Shown here: piece by piece, positions 1-12,284 of the stretch
Layout of the letters: every line of letters starts with the position of its first letter
Position numbering within the stretch: the first letter of the stretch is position 1
NCBI GenBank assembly: GCA_036365145.1
Contig: JAEOAD010000018.1
Coordinates: 10,956,501 to 11,020,500, forward strand
DNA: 64,000 bases
From: Orientallactaga sibirica
Taxonomy: Eukaryota > Chordata > Mammalia > Rodentia > Dipodidae
Reading direction: 5' to 3'
Made by a program: the position numbers and the translations under genes
Notes under the pieces: model-generated
The model's input: only the letters and a program-made list of their open reading frames with translations
Databases searched by the model: none
What the model was told of the DNA's origin: nothing

Positions 1-734
1 TGTTCTGAGAAGTTGTGCAGGGTTGCATTGCATAGAAATGGACTGGTGTGAACAGAGGAATCTGGCACAGATATGAAATCTTTGGGCTGAAATTGCTGCC
101 TGTTCAGCTGCAATTGTATGAGAGATTACAACCATTGAGATTGGGCAAGCTGACCTGCATTGAGACAATGGGAAGAATGCAGAGTCTTTTGAAGGGGCCT
201 GAATGCTGAAGGAGTGTCCTGTTCCTCAAAGTCTGCTTTATTCCCCCTGGATTAACAAATTGGCACCCCACCTGGTATTATGGAGTATAAGACAGGCAGG
301 AAAGAGAAAGTCATTGAATTTGCAACATACTCTTGTGTTTTAGAAATGGCCATGGGCAGTGGAAAGCAGTTTTGCTGGATGCCTGCATGGAGACCCCATG
401 GAGCTGTGAGGATGGACAATGGGCTACAGTGGAGACCCAGTGGAGTTGCTGGGGCCATAGGATGGATTTAAGGAGACCTGCCTACCCCAGATGAAGTTTT
501 CCAGGACTGTGAGTAGCCTAAGCTGGAGTGGTAGAACTGGTACTCTAGAGACTTATTGTTGATTAGAATTATCAGACTTGGAGATCTGTCACTGACTAGA
601 GTTATTGGACTTGGAGCTATAGACTTTGATGTTTGCCCTGGTTGTTTTAAATCTTGTATTGGTTGAATATTTCTTTGCTATGTCCAAAGCCATCTTTTGC
701 AGTGTGAATGTTTATTCTGTGCCATTATGTTTTT

Positions 735-774
<40 letters not shown>

Positions 775-937
775 TTTTTTTTTTTGGTACTATGGCTCAG
801 TTAAAAGATCTCGGACTATGGGGATGTTTGAATATCATTGGTAGTCATTAAAAACTATGGGGATTTTTAAAGTTGGACTGAATGCATTACATTTTACAGC
901 ATATATGGTTATGAGCTTATTGGGGTCAGGGGCAGAC
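1..937 (+). mobile_element. MaLR-like element, internal region (3' part)
   Basis: This stretch runs directly into the LTR at 938 and has no long reading frame. Its character (non-coding, purine-rich phrases such as ggactatggggatg, and a purine tract ggggtcaggggcagac just before the LTR) fits the non-coding internal part of an ERVL-MaLR element. A TTTC microsatellite interrupts it. The family call comes from memory of MaLR internal sequences and is moderate. The element is cut by the window edge. Confidence 0.5.
727..785 (+). repeat. (TTTC)n microsatellite with T-rich end
   Basis: About eleven tandem TTTC units are followed by a run of T. The hydrophobic FLSF-type peptide that can be read through it is an artefact of the repeat. 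Confidence 0.95.
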
Positions 938-1277
938 TGTGGTGGGTTGATTCAGGTGTCCCCCATAAACTTAGGTGTTCTAAATACTAGGTCCCGAGTT
1001 ATTTGGAAATTAAAGCCTCCTGTAGGCAGTGAATTGTTGGAGGTGGGCTTATGGATATTATAGCGTGCTTCCTCTTGCCAGTGTTTGACACACTCTGTTG
1101 GTGCTGTTGTCCACCTGATGTTGGCAAGGAGGTGATGTCCACCCTCTGCTCATGCCATCATTTTCCCCTGCCACCATGGAGCTTCCCTCAAGTCTTTAAG
1201 CCAAAATAAACCCATTTTTTTCACAAACTCCTCTTAGTCGAGTGTTTTCTGACAGCAATGCAAACCTGACTGCAACA
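938..1277 (+). mobile_element. MaLR-like LTR (3' LTR of the element at 1-937)
   Basis: The segment begins with TG and ends with CA (tgtggtgggt ... ctgcaaca). An AATAAA polyadenylation signal lies near 1206 (ccaaaataaaccc), and a purine-rich tract lies immediately upstream. About 340 bp is normal for a MaLR LTR. Related LTRs lie at 55176-55535 and 58466-58640. No coding capacity. Confidence 0.6.
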
Positions 1278-1350
1278 CCTTGCTAAACAATTATGTAAAG
1301 CACTTCCTTTTACTCTCCATTACATTGTACCATTAAAAAGGTGAGCAAGT

Positions 1351-1732
1351 TGGAGAGGTGGGTCAGTGGTTAAGAGTGCTTCCTGAGCAAACATGAGGGC
1401 CTAAGTGGGCTTGGGACCACCTGAGTTCCAATCTCCAGATCCCACATAAACAGCTTAGTGTGACCATGCACACTTGTAATCCCAGTTCTGCAAAGGGAGT
1501 CAAGACTAGGGAATCACCCAGAACTGGAAAAAACAACAACAACAACACAAGACTCCAGCTCAAAAGGGACTGGTGGAAGAGTGATGATGGAGTGGACACC
1601 CAATGTTCCACTCTAGCCACCAGAGGTAAGTGCCCCTCCACTGCACACGATCACATGGAGCACGACAAGAGCACATGCATACACCATGGGTACCACACAC
1701 ACACACACACACGCACACACACACACACACAC
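1351..1732 (+). mobile_element. B2/ID-like tRNA-derived SINE with CA-rich tail
   Basis: The head (ttggagaggtgggtcagtgg ... gagttccaatctcc) has the A-box and B-box arrangement of tRNA-derived rodent SINEs. A diverged body and a (CA)n tract at about 1697-1732 follow. Divergence is high, so this is an old copy. The tRNA resemblance is SINE-derived and is not a tRNA gene. Confidence 0.6.
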
Positions 1733-1764
1733 CGCTTTAAAACAGGCAAGAAATTCAAAGGATG

Positions 1765-2400
1765 AAATATAGCAAAGATAGAGAGAAAAAGGAACCCTTA
1801 TACGCTGTTGGTGGGAATGGGTTAGCTTGCCCATTATAGAAGGCAGTATGGGGGAGCCACAGAAAGTTAAACATAAAGCTATCATGTGATCCAGTTTTAC
1901 TGTTCTTCAATACATACCTAAAGGATTTAACAACATCACACAATGTAGACACACATCCATGTCTATTATGACACTATTCATAATAACGAAGTTATGGAAT
2001 CAGGTTAGGTGTTAGTCAAAGCATGATTAGATAAGAGAAAGGTGATATACATGTATATGCAATGGATTATTATTCAGCCATTATGAAGAACAAAATCCTG
2101 TCTTTTTAAGGAAAGTGGATAGAACATAAAGCCATTATGTTAATTAAAACAAGCCAGACCCAGAAAGACCAATATAATATGTTTTCTCTCATACGTGGGA
2201 TCTGTAAAAGTTAGTCTTATAAAATTTGACTATACTATGAAGGCTACCAGGGGCTGGAGAGGGTGGATAGAGATAGAAAAGGGTTGGTTAATGGGCACAC
2301 AAGTACTGAATTACTGTTAGATGGAAGGACTATGTTCTGGTGTCTTGCTGCACAGCAGAGCAACTGCAATTATTTCTACTTATATTTCAAAATAGTGAGA
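1765..2400 (+). pseudogene. L1 ORF2 3'-end fragment, degraded
   Basis: The sequence carries the familiar L1 ORF2 terminal landmarks in sense orientation: a segment reading as tacgctgttggtgggaatgg, then a stretch corresponding to the second half of the ORF2 C-terminus (attattattcagccattatg), then the start of the 3' UTR (ttctctcatacgtggg). The same landmarks appear in reverse at 28930-29400. Many stops and indels mark an old 5'-truncated copy. No function is expected. Confidence 0.75.
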
Positions 2401-2404
2401 AGAG

Positions 2405-2628
2405 TTTTTTAAATATCTTACTTATTTCTTTGTAAGGAAAGAGAGAGAAAGAAAATGAAAGAGAGAGGAAATGGGCACACCAGGGCTCCTTGTCATTACA
2501 AATAAACTCAGATACATGTGCCACTTTGTGCATCTGGCTTTATGCAGGTGCTAGGGAATTTAACCCAGGCTATGAGGCTTTGCAAGCAAGCACTTTTTAC
2601 TTGTGAGCCACCTCTCCATCCTCAGAAG
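2405..2628 (-). mobile_element. tRNA-derived SINE (abundant family of this genome)
   Basis: The reverse complement starts with a tRNA-like head ending in gagaggtggctcac and a B-box-like region. It has the family-specific middle (cagatgcacaaagtggcaca) and a CT-rich tail running to an A-rich end, here seen as a GA-rich stretch at 2440-2475. Other copies include 11218, 15172, 43570 and 58815. Confidence 0.75.
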
Positions 2629-2634
2629 AGGTTT

Positions 2635-2762
2635 TTTTTTTTTTTTTTTTATGAGGTGTCTCATTATATTTCCCTGGTTGGTTGGAATTCCTGGACTCAA
2701 ATAATGCTCTTGCCTCAGCCTCTAGAGTAGTTGTAACTATAGTCATGTCCCACCAAGCAGGG
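2635..2762 (-). mobile_element. B1-like SINE, old and diverged
   Basis: A T-run followed by a diverged reverse B1 body (ggaattcctggactcaaata, cctcagcctc). It retains the 7SL-derived phrase order but with many changes. Confidence 0.55.
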
Positions 2763-2789
2763 CTATAAGACATGATCTCGAATATTTCA

Positions 2790-3535
2790 CTACAAAGAAA
2801 CCAAAGTTTCTTTTAATTTCATTGGGGTCAGTTGCAATGTCTCCATTTTTACTTCTAATCTTATTAATTTGAGTCTTCTTTCTTTTTCTTTTGATTGATT
2901 TGGTCATTGGTTTATCAATCTTATTTACTTTTTCAAACAATCAGCTCTTCATTTTATCAATTTATTTTATTTATCTATTTGGAAAGGAGAGAGAGAATGA
3001 ACATGGGTATGCCAGGGCCTCTAGCCACTACAAATGAACTCCAGATGCATGGTGCATCTGGCTTTACATGGATCCTGAGGAAGTGAACTCCGGTTGTTAA
3101 GCATTGCAGGTAAGTGCCATAACAGCTGAGCCATCTCTCTAGTCCTCATCAATTTTTTAAATTGTATTCTGTATTTCCAGTTCATTGATTTCTGCTTTGA
3201 GCTTGATAATTTCTTTCCATATGGTACTTTTGGGTTTGGACTGTTCTTCTTTTCAGTGCCTTCAAATGGATATTTAAGTTATTTTTTTTGAGATATCTCT
3301 ATTTTTGTAAAGGAGGCATTTAGTGCTATAAACTTCTCTCTTAGAACTGCCTTCATTGTGTCCCATAAGTTTTCATTGCCATTCAGTTCTATAATTTTGC
3401 TGATTTCCTTTCTGATTTCTTCAACAACCCATTCATTGTTTAATAGTGAGTTGTTCAGTCTCCAGAAGTTGGTGAATTTTCTGTTGTATATTGTCTTATA
3501 GAAGAGAATTATACCAATATTATCTATTTTAATTT
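2790..3535 (-). pseudogene. L1 ORF2 fragment, interrupted by a SINE
   Basis: Minus-strand L1 ORF2 sequence, recognisable by comparison with the better-preserved minus-strand L1 at 32280-32720. Both share the phrases around attcattgtgtccca and cattcattgtttaatagt in the same order. A SINE (2960-3148) splits it; the L1 phrase catcaattt flanks the insert. Broken by stops. Confidence 0.75.
2960..3148 (-). mobile_element. tRNA-derived SINE inside L1 fragment
   Basis: Reverse-oriented copy of the abundant tRNA-derived SINE, with the GA-rich tail at 2985-3000, the middle phrase cagatgcatggtgcatctgg and the head ending ctgagccatctctc. It lies within L1 ORF2 sequence and so is younger than that L1. 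Confidence 0.75.
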
Positions 3536-3738
3536 TTTTTTTATTTATTTGGGAGCAGAAGGAGAGAGAGGGAGGGAAGGAGAGAATAGGGACCAGGTTC
3601 TCTTGCCATTGAAAACAAACTCCAGACTTATGAGCTATTTTGTGCATTGGTTTTATGTGGGTACTAGGGAATCAAACCCAGGCCAGCATGCTTTGCAAAC
3701 AAGCTTTGCAAGCTGCTGAACAATCTTCCCAGACCTAG
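3536..3738 (-). mobile_element. tRNA-derived SINE
   Basis: Reverse orientation, with a T-rich and GA-rich tail at 3536-3585 and a diverged head ending near 3735. It abuts a B1 element, making a SINE cluster. Confidence 0.65.
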
Positions 3739-3739
3739 C

Positions 3740-3918
3740 TAACTTTTTTTTTTTTTTTTTGGTTTTTCAAAATAGGATCTCAGTAGGGTCTTGCTCTATC
3801 CCAGGCTGACTTGGAATTCACTCTGTAGACTCAGGGTGGCCTTGAACTCAGAGCAATCCTTCTACCTCTGCCTCCCAAGTGTTGTGATTAAAGGCATGAG
3901 ACACCACACCTGGTCCTA
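3740..3918 (-). mobile_element. B1-type SINE
   Basis: A T-run followed by the reverse B1 body: ggtcttgctctatcccaggc, ggaattcactctgtagactc, cctcccaagtgttgtgatta. Standard 7SL-derived order, moderate divergence. Confidence 0.8.
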
Positions 3919-4329
3919 GTTAACTTTTTACACAGCAAAAACCATATATTATTATATTAAATACTATATTATTATATATTATATTACAATAAATATTAAA
4001 TATTATATTATATTATTTTTAAAAGCATATATTTTTTTCACAAAGCATTGTTTTGGAACAGTTTTGTCTTCCTAATTACACTTTACCTAATGTCATATAA
4101 GCATTAACTCACATTCTCATGAGCACATGTGTGCTAATGATAGAGATATGCCAGGGTGAAAAATATGGCATGTTATATCCTGCAGAATGCTACTCAGAAT
4201 GAGGGTTTCCATAGACTTGAGTCATATTGTCTTAACTTTTGTGTGATTCCCTCCCACCCTCTCCACTCAAACCCCTCCCACCCCGACATTCCATCTCTCA
4301 TGATATAATCACAAATAAAGAGGAAGGGG
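3919..4329. other. AT-rich spacer, nothing recognised
   Basis: 3940-4030 is a degenerate TATTA-rich low-complexity patch. The rest shows no open frame, repeat signature or RNA gene that I can identify. Confidence 0.6.
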
Positions 4330-5465
4330 GAATAGTCTGGACAGAAGGTGGAAAAAGCTTAACCTTAAAACCATGAATTCTGGCTGGCAAATCCCAGGCT
4401 CAGAATTAGGTTACCCCCCACAGTGAACTATTGGACAGGAAGAGTATTGAGGTGCCCCAAACCATGTAGGCCATTGCCAAAACACTTGATTACCTGCCAG
4501 AGCTAAAAGGTAAGACCCTAATGCTGAAGACACCACATTCTGTGGTTACAGGATATCAGAATGTCATGCTAGACCTAAAGGGAAACTAGCTCTCACCTGG
4601 CTAGCCCTCACAGTGCTGGAAAACCCTACGGGAGCCACTGGAGGACAACAGTCACCAACAGCATAAATAAGCAGGAGGCTCTACAGACTACGAAGTCAAC
4701 CAGCCTGTCAAGACGTCCACACTTGTGCAACAGTGGCACACAGCCTCTACGGGTTGTCAACTGTTCTCTGATTAGACATGAGGCCCACTGAGTGGGAAAG
4801 GCCTCATATCTGGTACTGAAAACCAAGTCACAATCCCATGGTCTAGAAATCCAGAATTAAGAAGCCCACTGCTCTCTGGAGAAGAGTGGGTTTGCACACC
4901 CAAAAATCATTCAAATAAATTTGCATACCCCTCTAACCCAAGCCACTCTTATCCTTATTTGAAGAATCTTCTTTATTTTACAGATGGCACAGAAAATGGA
5001 GGTGAACAAAGATCCATCGATAAGACAAGATGGCCCACCATGAGACGTGCCACCTCTACCACATCTGCCAGGGCCCAGGAAAAATTGCAGAGGAAGCTGT
5101 GACATGAATACTGTTCTTACTGTTAGCCTGACAACCAGTTCCAGGGCAATGATGACAGATACAGTGATCAATCAAAACATATCAAAGCAGAAATCCAGGG
5201 GCAACAGAGAACTCAACACTAAATCAGACTGCCAACAGACCTGCCATGGCTCAGGGAACACTGCAGAAGATGGGGTGGAAAGATTGTAGAGTCACAGAGT
5301 GGGTAGGAATACTCTGAGACATAGGTTCCCCCTACACCACTGGGACTGATAGAGGACTTTAAGACCCCACAGTAAATATCACAACCCCACTGAGGTGGGC
5401 CTCCAGGGACATGGGACCTGAGGTGAGGGGATAAAAGAGTATAGCCCATTATAATGTATATAAAA
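4330..5465 (+). mobile_element. L1 3' UTR-type fragment (older subfamily)
   Basis: The diagnostic phrase ggctcagggaacactgcaga followed by a gaaagattgta stretch at about 5250-5290 also occurs at 63340-63385, and in diverged form in the younger copies at 24620, 27790 and 57500. The segment ends in an A-rich tail (aaattaaaaagtaaatg). No ORF2 is attached. The short frames inside are not genes. Confidence 0.6.
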
Positions 5466-7196
5466 TTAAAAAGTAAATGAAAATAAGAAACAAAAGTTTG
5501 TGGTGATGGACATGTTAATTACCCTAATTTGATCATCATACAATGTACACACTGGAATATCACATCATAAAATTGTGTGATTAGTGAATATTACTTAAAA
5601 ATAAAGCTGACAAAGAACCTTGCTAGCAGCATGACCATAAGTAGAGTCCCACTGAGGCTAGGCTTGTTGGGAACACTTGTCTATAAACACATGGAAAATG
5701 AGGACAAGTGAATATAGGTGGTGAGTTAATAGCACTGTATTCATTTGTGACACTAATTCAATCTGATGCTGCCAACTAAACATCTAGTGAAGGGACAAAA
5801 AGACCCTTTGGAATTGTCTCCTAAGTCATCAGTAGGTCATGTCAGATAGTTGTGTTCAACTAACATCAGTGTTCTCTGCACATTAGGGTAGACTAAGCTA
5901 AGGTATAATGCTCTTTAGGTTGAGTGTATAAAATGCAGTTTGCAATGACTAGTTTTCAGTTTACAGTGTGTTTATCTGGATATAATTCCACTGTAAGATG
6001 GTGTTGTAGTTACCTTCACATTGCTGACCAAAAGCAGCTGATGGGAAGAAAGGGTTTAGTCAGACATCACCTCTGCCATAGCAGGTAGAAAACAGCAGCA
6101 AGAGATTGAGCTGAGCTCTGGCAAGGGGCAGTTGACGATAGCACTTCCAAGCCTGCCCCAGAAACACACCTCCCCAAGCAAGGCTCCACCTCCAAAATTA
6201 TCACCAGTTGGAGACTGGGCATTCAAAGCACACGATTTTATGGGAGACATGTACTTCAAACACTACAGATGGGCATTCTGTAGTTCCAGTTTTCTTAGTG
6301 AGGCCTCAGTATTCTTTTAGGCTGCTGACTCCCAGAACTTTCCCAACATTCTATTTCTTTAGAGGTAGGAACATTTCCAACTTGGAAGGAGAATATGTAC
6401 TCCAGGCATGCCTGCATGGAGAAAGATAAGAGGAGATGATCTTGAGGAAAGCTTTGACTTTGAGGTCAGGTGTGAAGAGACTGCTGTGTGGCTTTGTGGA
6501 AGTCACTTCATTTCTCTAGGGTTCAATTTTCTCACCTAAGGAAGGAGCTAGACAACATACTTCTTACATCCGTCTTGCTGTAACATTTTAATTTTTCCCA
6601 GTCCACAGAAGTCAGAAAATTGTCCAACTAATGTCAACAGCCCAAGGAAATCTTGATGCGTCACTGAGAAAATTGGAACTGCAGATGTGCCCAGATTACA
6701 CTAGAGTTATGTCCAGACAAACCCATGGTAAACTGAAAAATAGTGACTACAAAATGCATTGTGTGCATCTAACCTAAAGATCATTATACTTAGCTTAATC
6801 TACCCTATATGTGCCCCGAACATTGTTATTAGTTGAACAAAATCATCTAACATATGTGGAAAGAAATGTGTTGGAGACATTCTTCTAGAAATAGCTTAAA
6901 GGATAGTGTAGGGAACGTATAAATTCTTCAACAGAGAAAAACACGTGGATTGTACACACCAGCCTAAAGAAAGAAGCCCTCTCCTGTGTGGACAATCAAG
7001 GACAGAAGCACCCTGTGCTTCCCCACACTATGCCCTGCTATCTGCTGACCCCACTAGCTTCTGAAGTTCAAGGCAATGATAAATTCCCTCCCTAACAGGG
7101 TGGTCTAACTAGAGAAATTCTGTTTGGGAAACTGCAAGATAGCCTTGAAGATGATACTTATTGCTAATTTCTAGAAGTCATTGATATACTATTATG
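5466..7196. other. No gene seen; one dispersed repeat inside
   Basis: Apart from the dispersed repeat at 6006-6275, I see no conserved reading frame, RNA gene or repeat signature. Frames of 60-75 codons overlap on both strands and carry no recognisable domain. Confidence 0.55.
6006..6275 (+). repeat. Dispersed repeat, unnamed (second copy near 60606)
   Basis: The block shares ordered phrases with 60606-60925: agctgatggga(a/g)gaaagggttta, gtgagctgagctctggcaag-type sequence, and caaggctccacctcc. The two copies are clearly homologous but diverged. I do not recognise the family securely; it has no coding capacity. Confidence 0.65.
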
Positions 7197-7350
7197 TTTG
7201 TTTGTTTTTGAGGTAGGGTCTCTTTCTAGCCCATGCTGTCCTGGAATTCACTATGTAGTCTTAGGCTAATCACAAACTCACAGCAATCCCCTTACTTCTG
7301 TCTCCAAGTGCTGGGATTAAAGGCATGTGCCAACATGCCTGCTCCTTTCT
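7197..7350 (-). mobile_element. B1-type SINE
   Basis: Reverse B1: gaggtagggtctctttctag, ggaattcactatgtagtctt, aagtgctgggattaaaggca. Diverged from the younger copies. Confidence 0.8.
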
Positions 7351-8420
7351 ATACTTTTCTGTCCCAAGATAGAACAAATTGAGAAGATTGTGTAAAAGGT
7401 GTCTGGCATTCCTGACTTCTCACTTCTGATGTCCAGCCCTATGTATACCATGTTCAATTACTCCAGACAGTGTCACCCAGCATGTGACTTGGCATGGAAT
7501 CTACAGAGTGACCATACCGTCAGGTGGAAGGCATCAACGTTTCCTTATTGGCTTGGCAGAAATTCAGAAGCAGCCAGAAGTGGTTTTGTAAAAGTGTCCA
7601 CATTTTAATTAACCTTTAAGTTAACCTCCTTTGAATTTAGTCCCAAGTTTTTGCCAACAAGACATAATAAAATATACTTATTTTAAAAAGGTGAAACAAA
7701 TATATTTTGGGGAAAGGAATAAGTACTCAAGATATTTTGTTCATAGTTTGTTGTTTTAGCCTTAAATTGATATGTCATTTTTCCTTTCTGAATTAAAGAA
7801 TGGTCTGATAATTATATAAATATGTTAGTAAGGAATATTTAAATGAATAGGCAGCAAAGTCACATAAATGATTATAATTTTTAGCTGACAGTCTCCACAC
7901 TGTCATAGTAAAGAATGTCACTGATTTGGAGGTTGGCCTCAAACTCAAGTTCAGACTGTACTTTCTGTTGTGTATAGGGTCTTTGTCACAGACAATGCTG
8001 GGAAGTGTCTGTTACTTTTGCCTAAATCTGAGGTTTATGGGACGTACACAAGTTCCCAACTTCCACCTGCTAGTGATTTATGAAAAGATCAGCCTGATTG
8101 TTTCCAGTCATGGGGAAGTGCAGACAACTCTGTACCCCAAGTTCTGAAACACCCTTTTGTTTCTGTTGAAATAGCATGTCTTGTTTTCATAGGTCCTGGG
8201 CTTTAAGGGCATGGAGAGAATTTGGAGACATGTCTTACAAAAATTGTATTAAGTGTTGGAAAGTCTAGACAGATCTATTTATATATATAAAATGTTGATT
8301 TTTAGAGTAATTCTTATAATGTATTGCATTATGAAATGAAATTGGAGAAAACCTCTAAAAAGAAGAGTAAGAAAATGAAAATCACTTTAAATTCTACTAC
8401 CCAAAGGTAACCAGCACTGT
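7351..8420. other. No feature recognised
   Basis: AT-rich unique-looking sequence. Short frames here have no recognisable domain and no supporting splice or promoter context. Confidence 0.55.
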
Positions 8421-8424
8421 GCAT

Positions 8425-8768
8425 GTGTTTGTAATCTGTGATGTGTGTGTAGTGTGTCACATGTGTATGAACATGCATATGCCCCTGCGTGCATCCACAT
8501 CGAGGCTGGAGGAAGATGTCAGGTATATCTTCCTCTATCACTCTTCTGTCCAGTTTCCTTGACGTGGGGTTGCTCATTGAACCTGGAGATATGAATTTTT
8601 GGCTAGACTGGCTGATCAGTGAGCTCCAGTAATCCTCCTGTCTCCACAAACCTTACCCTGGAGTTAATTATAGGCTGTGTGGCCACACCAGGTTTTCCAC
8701 ATGGATACTAGGGATCAGACTCAGGTCTCCATGCTTGCACTCTTACCCCAGAGCCTTCTTCCCAGCCC
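8425..8768 (-). mobile_element. Rodent SINE-like composite repeat
   Basis: A TG-rich start, a middle reading cctcctgtctcc and ggatcagactcaggtctcca, and an end like ccagagccttcttcccagcc give the reverse layout of a tRNA-headed rodent composite SINE (B4/B2-like). Family assignment is tentative. Confidence 0.5.
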
Positions 8769-8884
8769 CTTCACCACCACTCTTGCATTTGTGGTGTAAA
8801 GCCTGACAATGCCTGGCAAACAACAGAAGCCCAAGAAGTGTTAGTTAATTCACTTCATCCTCAGTGGCTATGAGTTTATGGAAC

Positions 8885-9130
8885 TATAAATATCTTTTTA
8901 AAACTTTATTGATAATTTGACAATTTTCAATCATATACTTGATGTGTTCTGACCACAATTGCCTCCAATTATTTCCTTTTGTTTCCACACCCTCATCACC
9001 TTTCCACCAAACCCTCTTCTTGTCATTTTTTTTGTCCTTCTCCATCATCTATGACAGCACACTGATGGGCCCAATAGTGTACAGATCTTGCACAGGTAAC
9101 AACACCCAGCCATTGTCATTCATAGAATAA
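8885..9130 (-). mobile_element. L1-like 3' end fragment
   Basis: Reverse-oriented segment beginning aaactttattgataatttga, the mirror of L1 3' ends here that finish with tgtcaataaa. A related piece begins at 53142 (ccttttattgacaatt). Low confidence because only the terminal part is present. Confidence 0.4.
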
Positions 9131-11217
9131 GAACTACATTATAACCAGGTTTTCAACACATACCTGAAAATGCAAGCCAAAATGAGTTTCATGCCTCAAA
9201 ACAGTACCTTTGGGAATATTTTCATGAATTCAATTTGGGAATAAGTTTTACGTGGGGTTCCCCAGGAAATAGCCTCTAAAAGGGTGCTCCTGGGATTAGT
9301 GCTCCCAGATGAGGGGCAGCAGAACCAGGATTGGACAAAGAGAAGGTGGGCAGCTATGCTCATCACAATGGGAGCTGCCCTGGCTCCTCTGGGTTGTGGC
9401 CATCAAATGTGGACTGGAACATTGACCAGTCACTGGTTGTAGACTTAAGGAGAAAAATGTGAGTTGGAGAAGGGTCTCCCCAATCCAGTCTAGAGGGGAC
9501 TCAGTTGAGCTCCATTTGCTGATAGTGATTCCATATATATATATACATATATATATATTTCTTTCAGCTTTTTAGTTGTCAGTACTTTTGTAATTCTGTC
9601 ACTATATGGCAGCAAGTTGCCTATGAGTGGTTTCATACTGTTTTTATGTTTCCTCCAAACTGCAGGCCTTCTCAGCTTCTATTTGTTACTGAAGTAGAAG
9701 TGTTGCTGCTCATTCTGCTGAAAATCCTATGTGAACATATTTTTGTTAGTTATTTTACTCCTACTTTACTGAAGAAGAAAGGCTCCATTTTAGATTCAGA
9801 CAAGCGACAAATGAGGCTGAAGGAATAAAATTGGATGCTACTGCCTAAAAATTTGAATCCTGCTGAAATACTCAGAAATGCACAGAAGGAACTAGAAATC
9901 TTTCTAGAATTACATAGCATTATTCACACAAATGAGCCTCAGTCCTAGTGTCCTGTCATCATTCTTTCTATTAAAATGATGGTAGTTATAATTTAACAAG
10001 CAAAAGTGAGAACATGCATAATCTATACCAATCTTGGTTGAAATGAATAATTGTGAGTTCAATCCATCCAAGGCTGCTTCTAAAAATTCTAAACATTAGA
10101 GTGTTAATTTAACACTGTTCTTCTTATATATAGTTCTTGTCTTGGCAAACATTGACTAGAAGTATGCTCAGGGAAAGCTAGCAATTTTAAAGGAGTTAGT
10201 TTGAATGAGGAAGTATGAAACAGGCTTCACGGATTGGCAGTGATGCAGATAATGGTGACTGGGAGGCAGACCTGCTCCAGGTTGAGAAGTCTCTCCTTTG
10301 GCCCTCATCCTACACGTTTTTAATGAGAACAAGTTCTCATCTAGACTCAGTAAAATATACACACCCACCAATTAGATAATCCCTAAGTGACAGCAAGACA
10401 TGATTTCCAGAAGCCCAGAGAAAGTTCTAGTTGCCCTTGGAGTATGCTCTGGAAATTATCTCAGATACTTTATATATAACATTTTATTCCTTAGATTATC
10501 TTCCACTCCACCACTGATATAATCATCTTTGAAACTTGCTAATCAATCACTTTAGCAAGAGTTTGCATTTTCTGTTTCAGATATTGTGAGTGGTCACCTA
10601 GCAACAGAAACACAATGGCCCTTGTATAACTTATAGTAGAAATACTTGATTCTCCCTTGCTCTCTGGATGTTTGACTCTGTGAAGGATCTCAAAGGCTAC
10701 ATCATACCTCAAGAGTTCATCCCATGTATACATTTGGATGGTTATCAGAGCATAAATCATAAAGGTGAATATACATTTGGTAGGTTTCCATTTAATTTGA
10801 TTAATTAGTTATCACACATCTAATTTTCAAGCAAGTCATTTAGCCTAAGGTGTCAACTATAGGATGATTTTAAATCATCTGCCTTACTTCTTTGATTATT
10901 TCTTAAAGTGAGAAATTGAAACACAACTTTTTAATGAAGTAACCCAAAGGGAGAAATAACACCCACAGCTTCTCTCTTCAACAACCTTACTTTGGAATAT
11001 TTCTTTCTGGTCACTTCTCATGCTAGAATAAGGAGAAAATGAAAATAAACTTTTTTCTCTTTATAAACTAGCAGACTACCACCAAGAATTGAAAATTTGA
11101 GAAGTACATAATGAAAAATCTCTCCTATAAACTTACACTTGTTGGTGTTATTGTTTTTCTCTATATATTTTTAGTGTTATGCTACACACAATTTTGGCTT
11201 GATTTTTTTCCATGCCA
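9131..11217. other. No gene recognised; one TA microsatellite
   Basis: 9533-9560 is a short (TA)n run. The rest is AT-rich and unique-looking. I see no conserved coding, RNA or mobile-element signature in these 2 kb. Confidence 0.5.
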
Positions 11218-11480
11218 GTTTTTTATTTTTTTTTTTTTAATTTATTTTGGAGAGAGACAGAGAGAGAGGGAGAGGAAGACAGATAGAGATGGGCTCGCCA
11301 GCAGCCTCTCAGCTGCTGTGAACAAAATTCAGATGCATGCATTCCCTTTTGGTCAAGTGCAGCATTGTGCCCTTGCGTCACTTTGCATCTGGCTAAATGT
11401 GGGACCTGGAGATTGGAACCAGCCTTCTTCTTAGGCTTAGGAGGCAGGCACCTTAACCGCTAAGCCATCTCTCCGGCCCG
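11218..11480 (-). mobile_element. tRNA-derived SINE, well preserved
   Basis: Reverse copy with T-rich tail, GA-rich tract (11250-11290), middle phrases aagtgcagcattgtgccctt and gcatctggctaaatgtggga, and head ending ggcaccttaaccgctaagcc. It is close in sequence to the copy at 23580. Confidence 0.85.
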
Positions 11481-11659
11481 TCAAGTTTTTTTTTTTGAAA
11501 GACTTTGAACAAACCAGTCTCCACCTCAAGAACATCATGAGTATCCTGTTCAGAAGCAACCATGACAGCAACCGCTGGCCACCACATGTGCATCCACACT
11601 TGTACACACCCATTATCCACACATATATGAACTCTCATACCCACACGCATGCATAGCAC

Positions 11660-11690
<31 letters not shown>

Positions 11691-12234
11691 AGCAAAACAG
11701 CTTTTGGAACAATATTACAGAAGAAATGAAAAGTTTATTTATAGGATTAGATCTTTTTACACGTTAAATAGAAAGAACAAGCATTGAAAATTAGGACAGA
11801 AATCTAAATGAGAAAATCAGACTAAAACTTCAACATTTTATTAGCAAAGTTTCAGGAAAACAAAGCAATACAAAAGACAAAATAACACCCCCCCCAAAAA
11901 AAAATGAGGAAATTAAACAAATTACTCTGAGCTGAGAGACTTAAATTTCACAGTTGGAAGAGGCTTCAGAATACCTGAAACAGAGATGAAAATAGACTTT
12001 TGTCAAGGTACATAGTGCAGTTCTAAAGTTCTGGGAATAATAGAACCAAGCAAAAACAAGGGAAAACAAAGAACCCTGAAACCCTGGTCACATGAAAGGA
12101 ATCGAGAATTAGAAGGGAACTGGCCTTCTGAAGCAAAACATGAGAAGGAAGAACCACATGCAGGGAGGCGACACTTGAGCCTTTCCCTTCCATTTAGGGT
12201 CTCGGAAGTCTTCAAGTCTTTAGACATGTCTTTC
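11481..12234. other. (CA)n microsatellite and otherwise unremarkable sequence
   Basis: 11655-11692 is a (CA)n run with GCAC variants. From 11700 to 12200 I find no repeat or coding signature. 12214-12234 forms the left flank of the following L1 insertion. Confidence 0.6.
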
Positions 12235-12282
<48 letters not shown>

Positions 12283-12284
12283 TT
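12234..12284 (+). repeat. (CTTT)n microsatellite
   Basis: About a dozen CTTT units at the A-tail end of the minus-strand L1 copy, probably expanded from its tail. Confidence 0.95.
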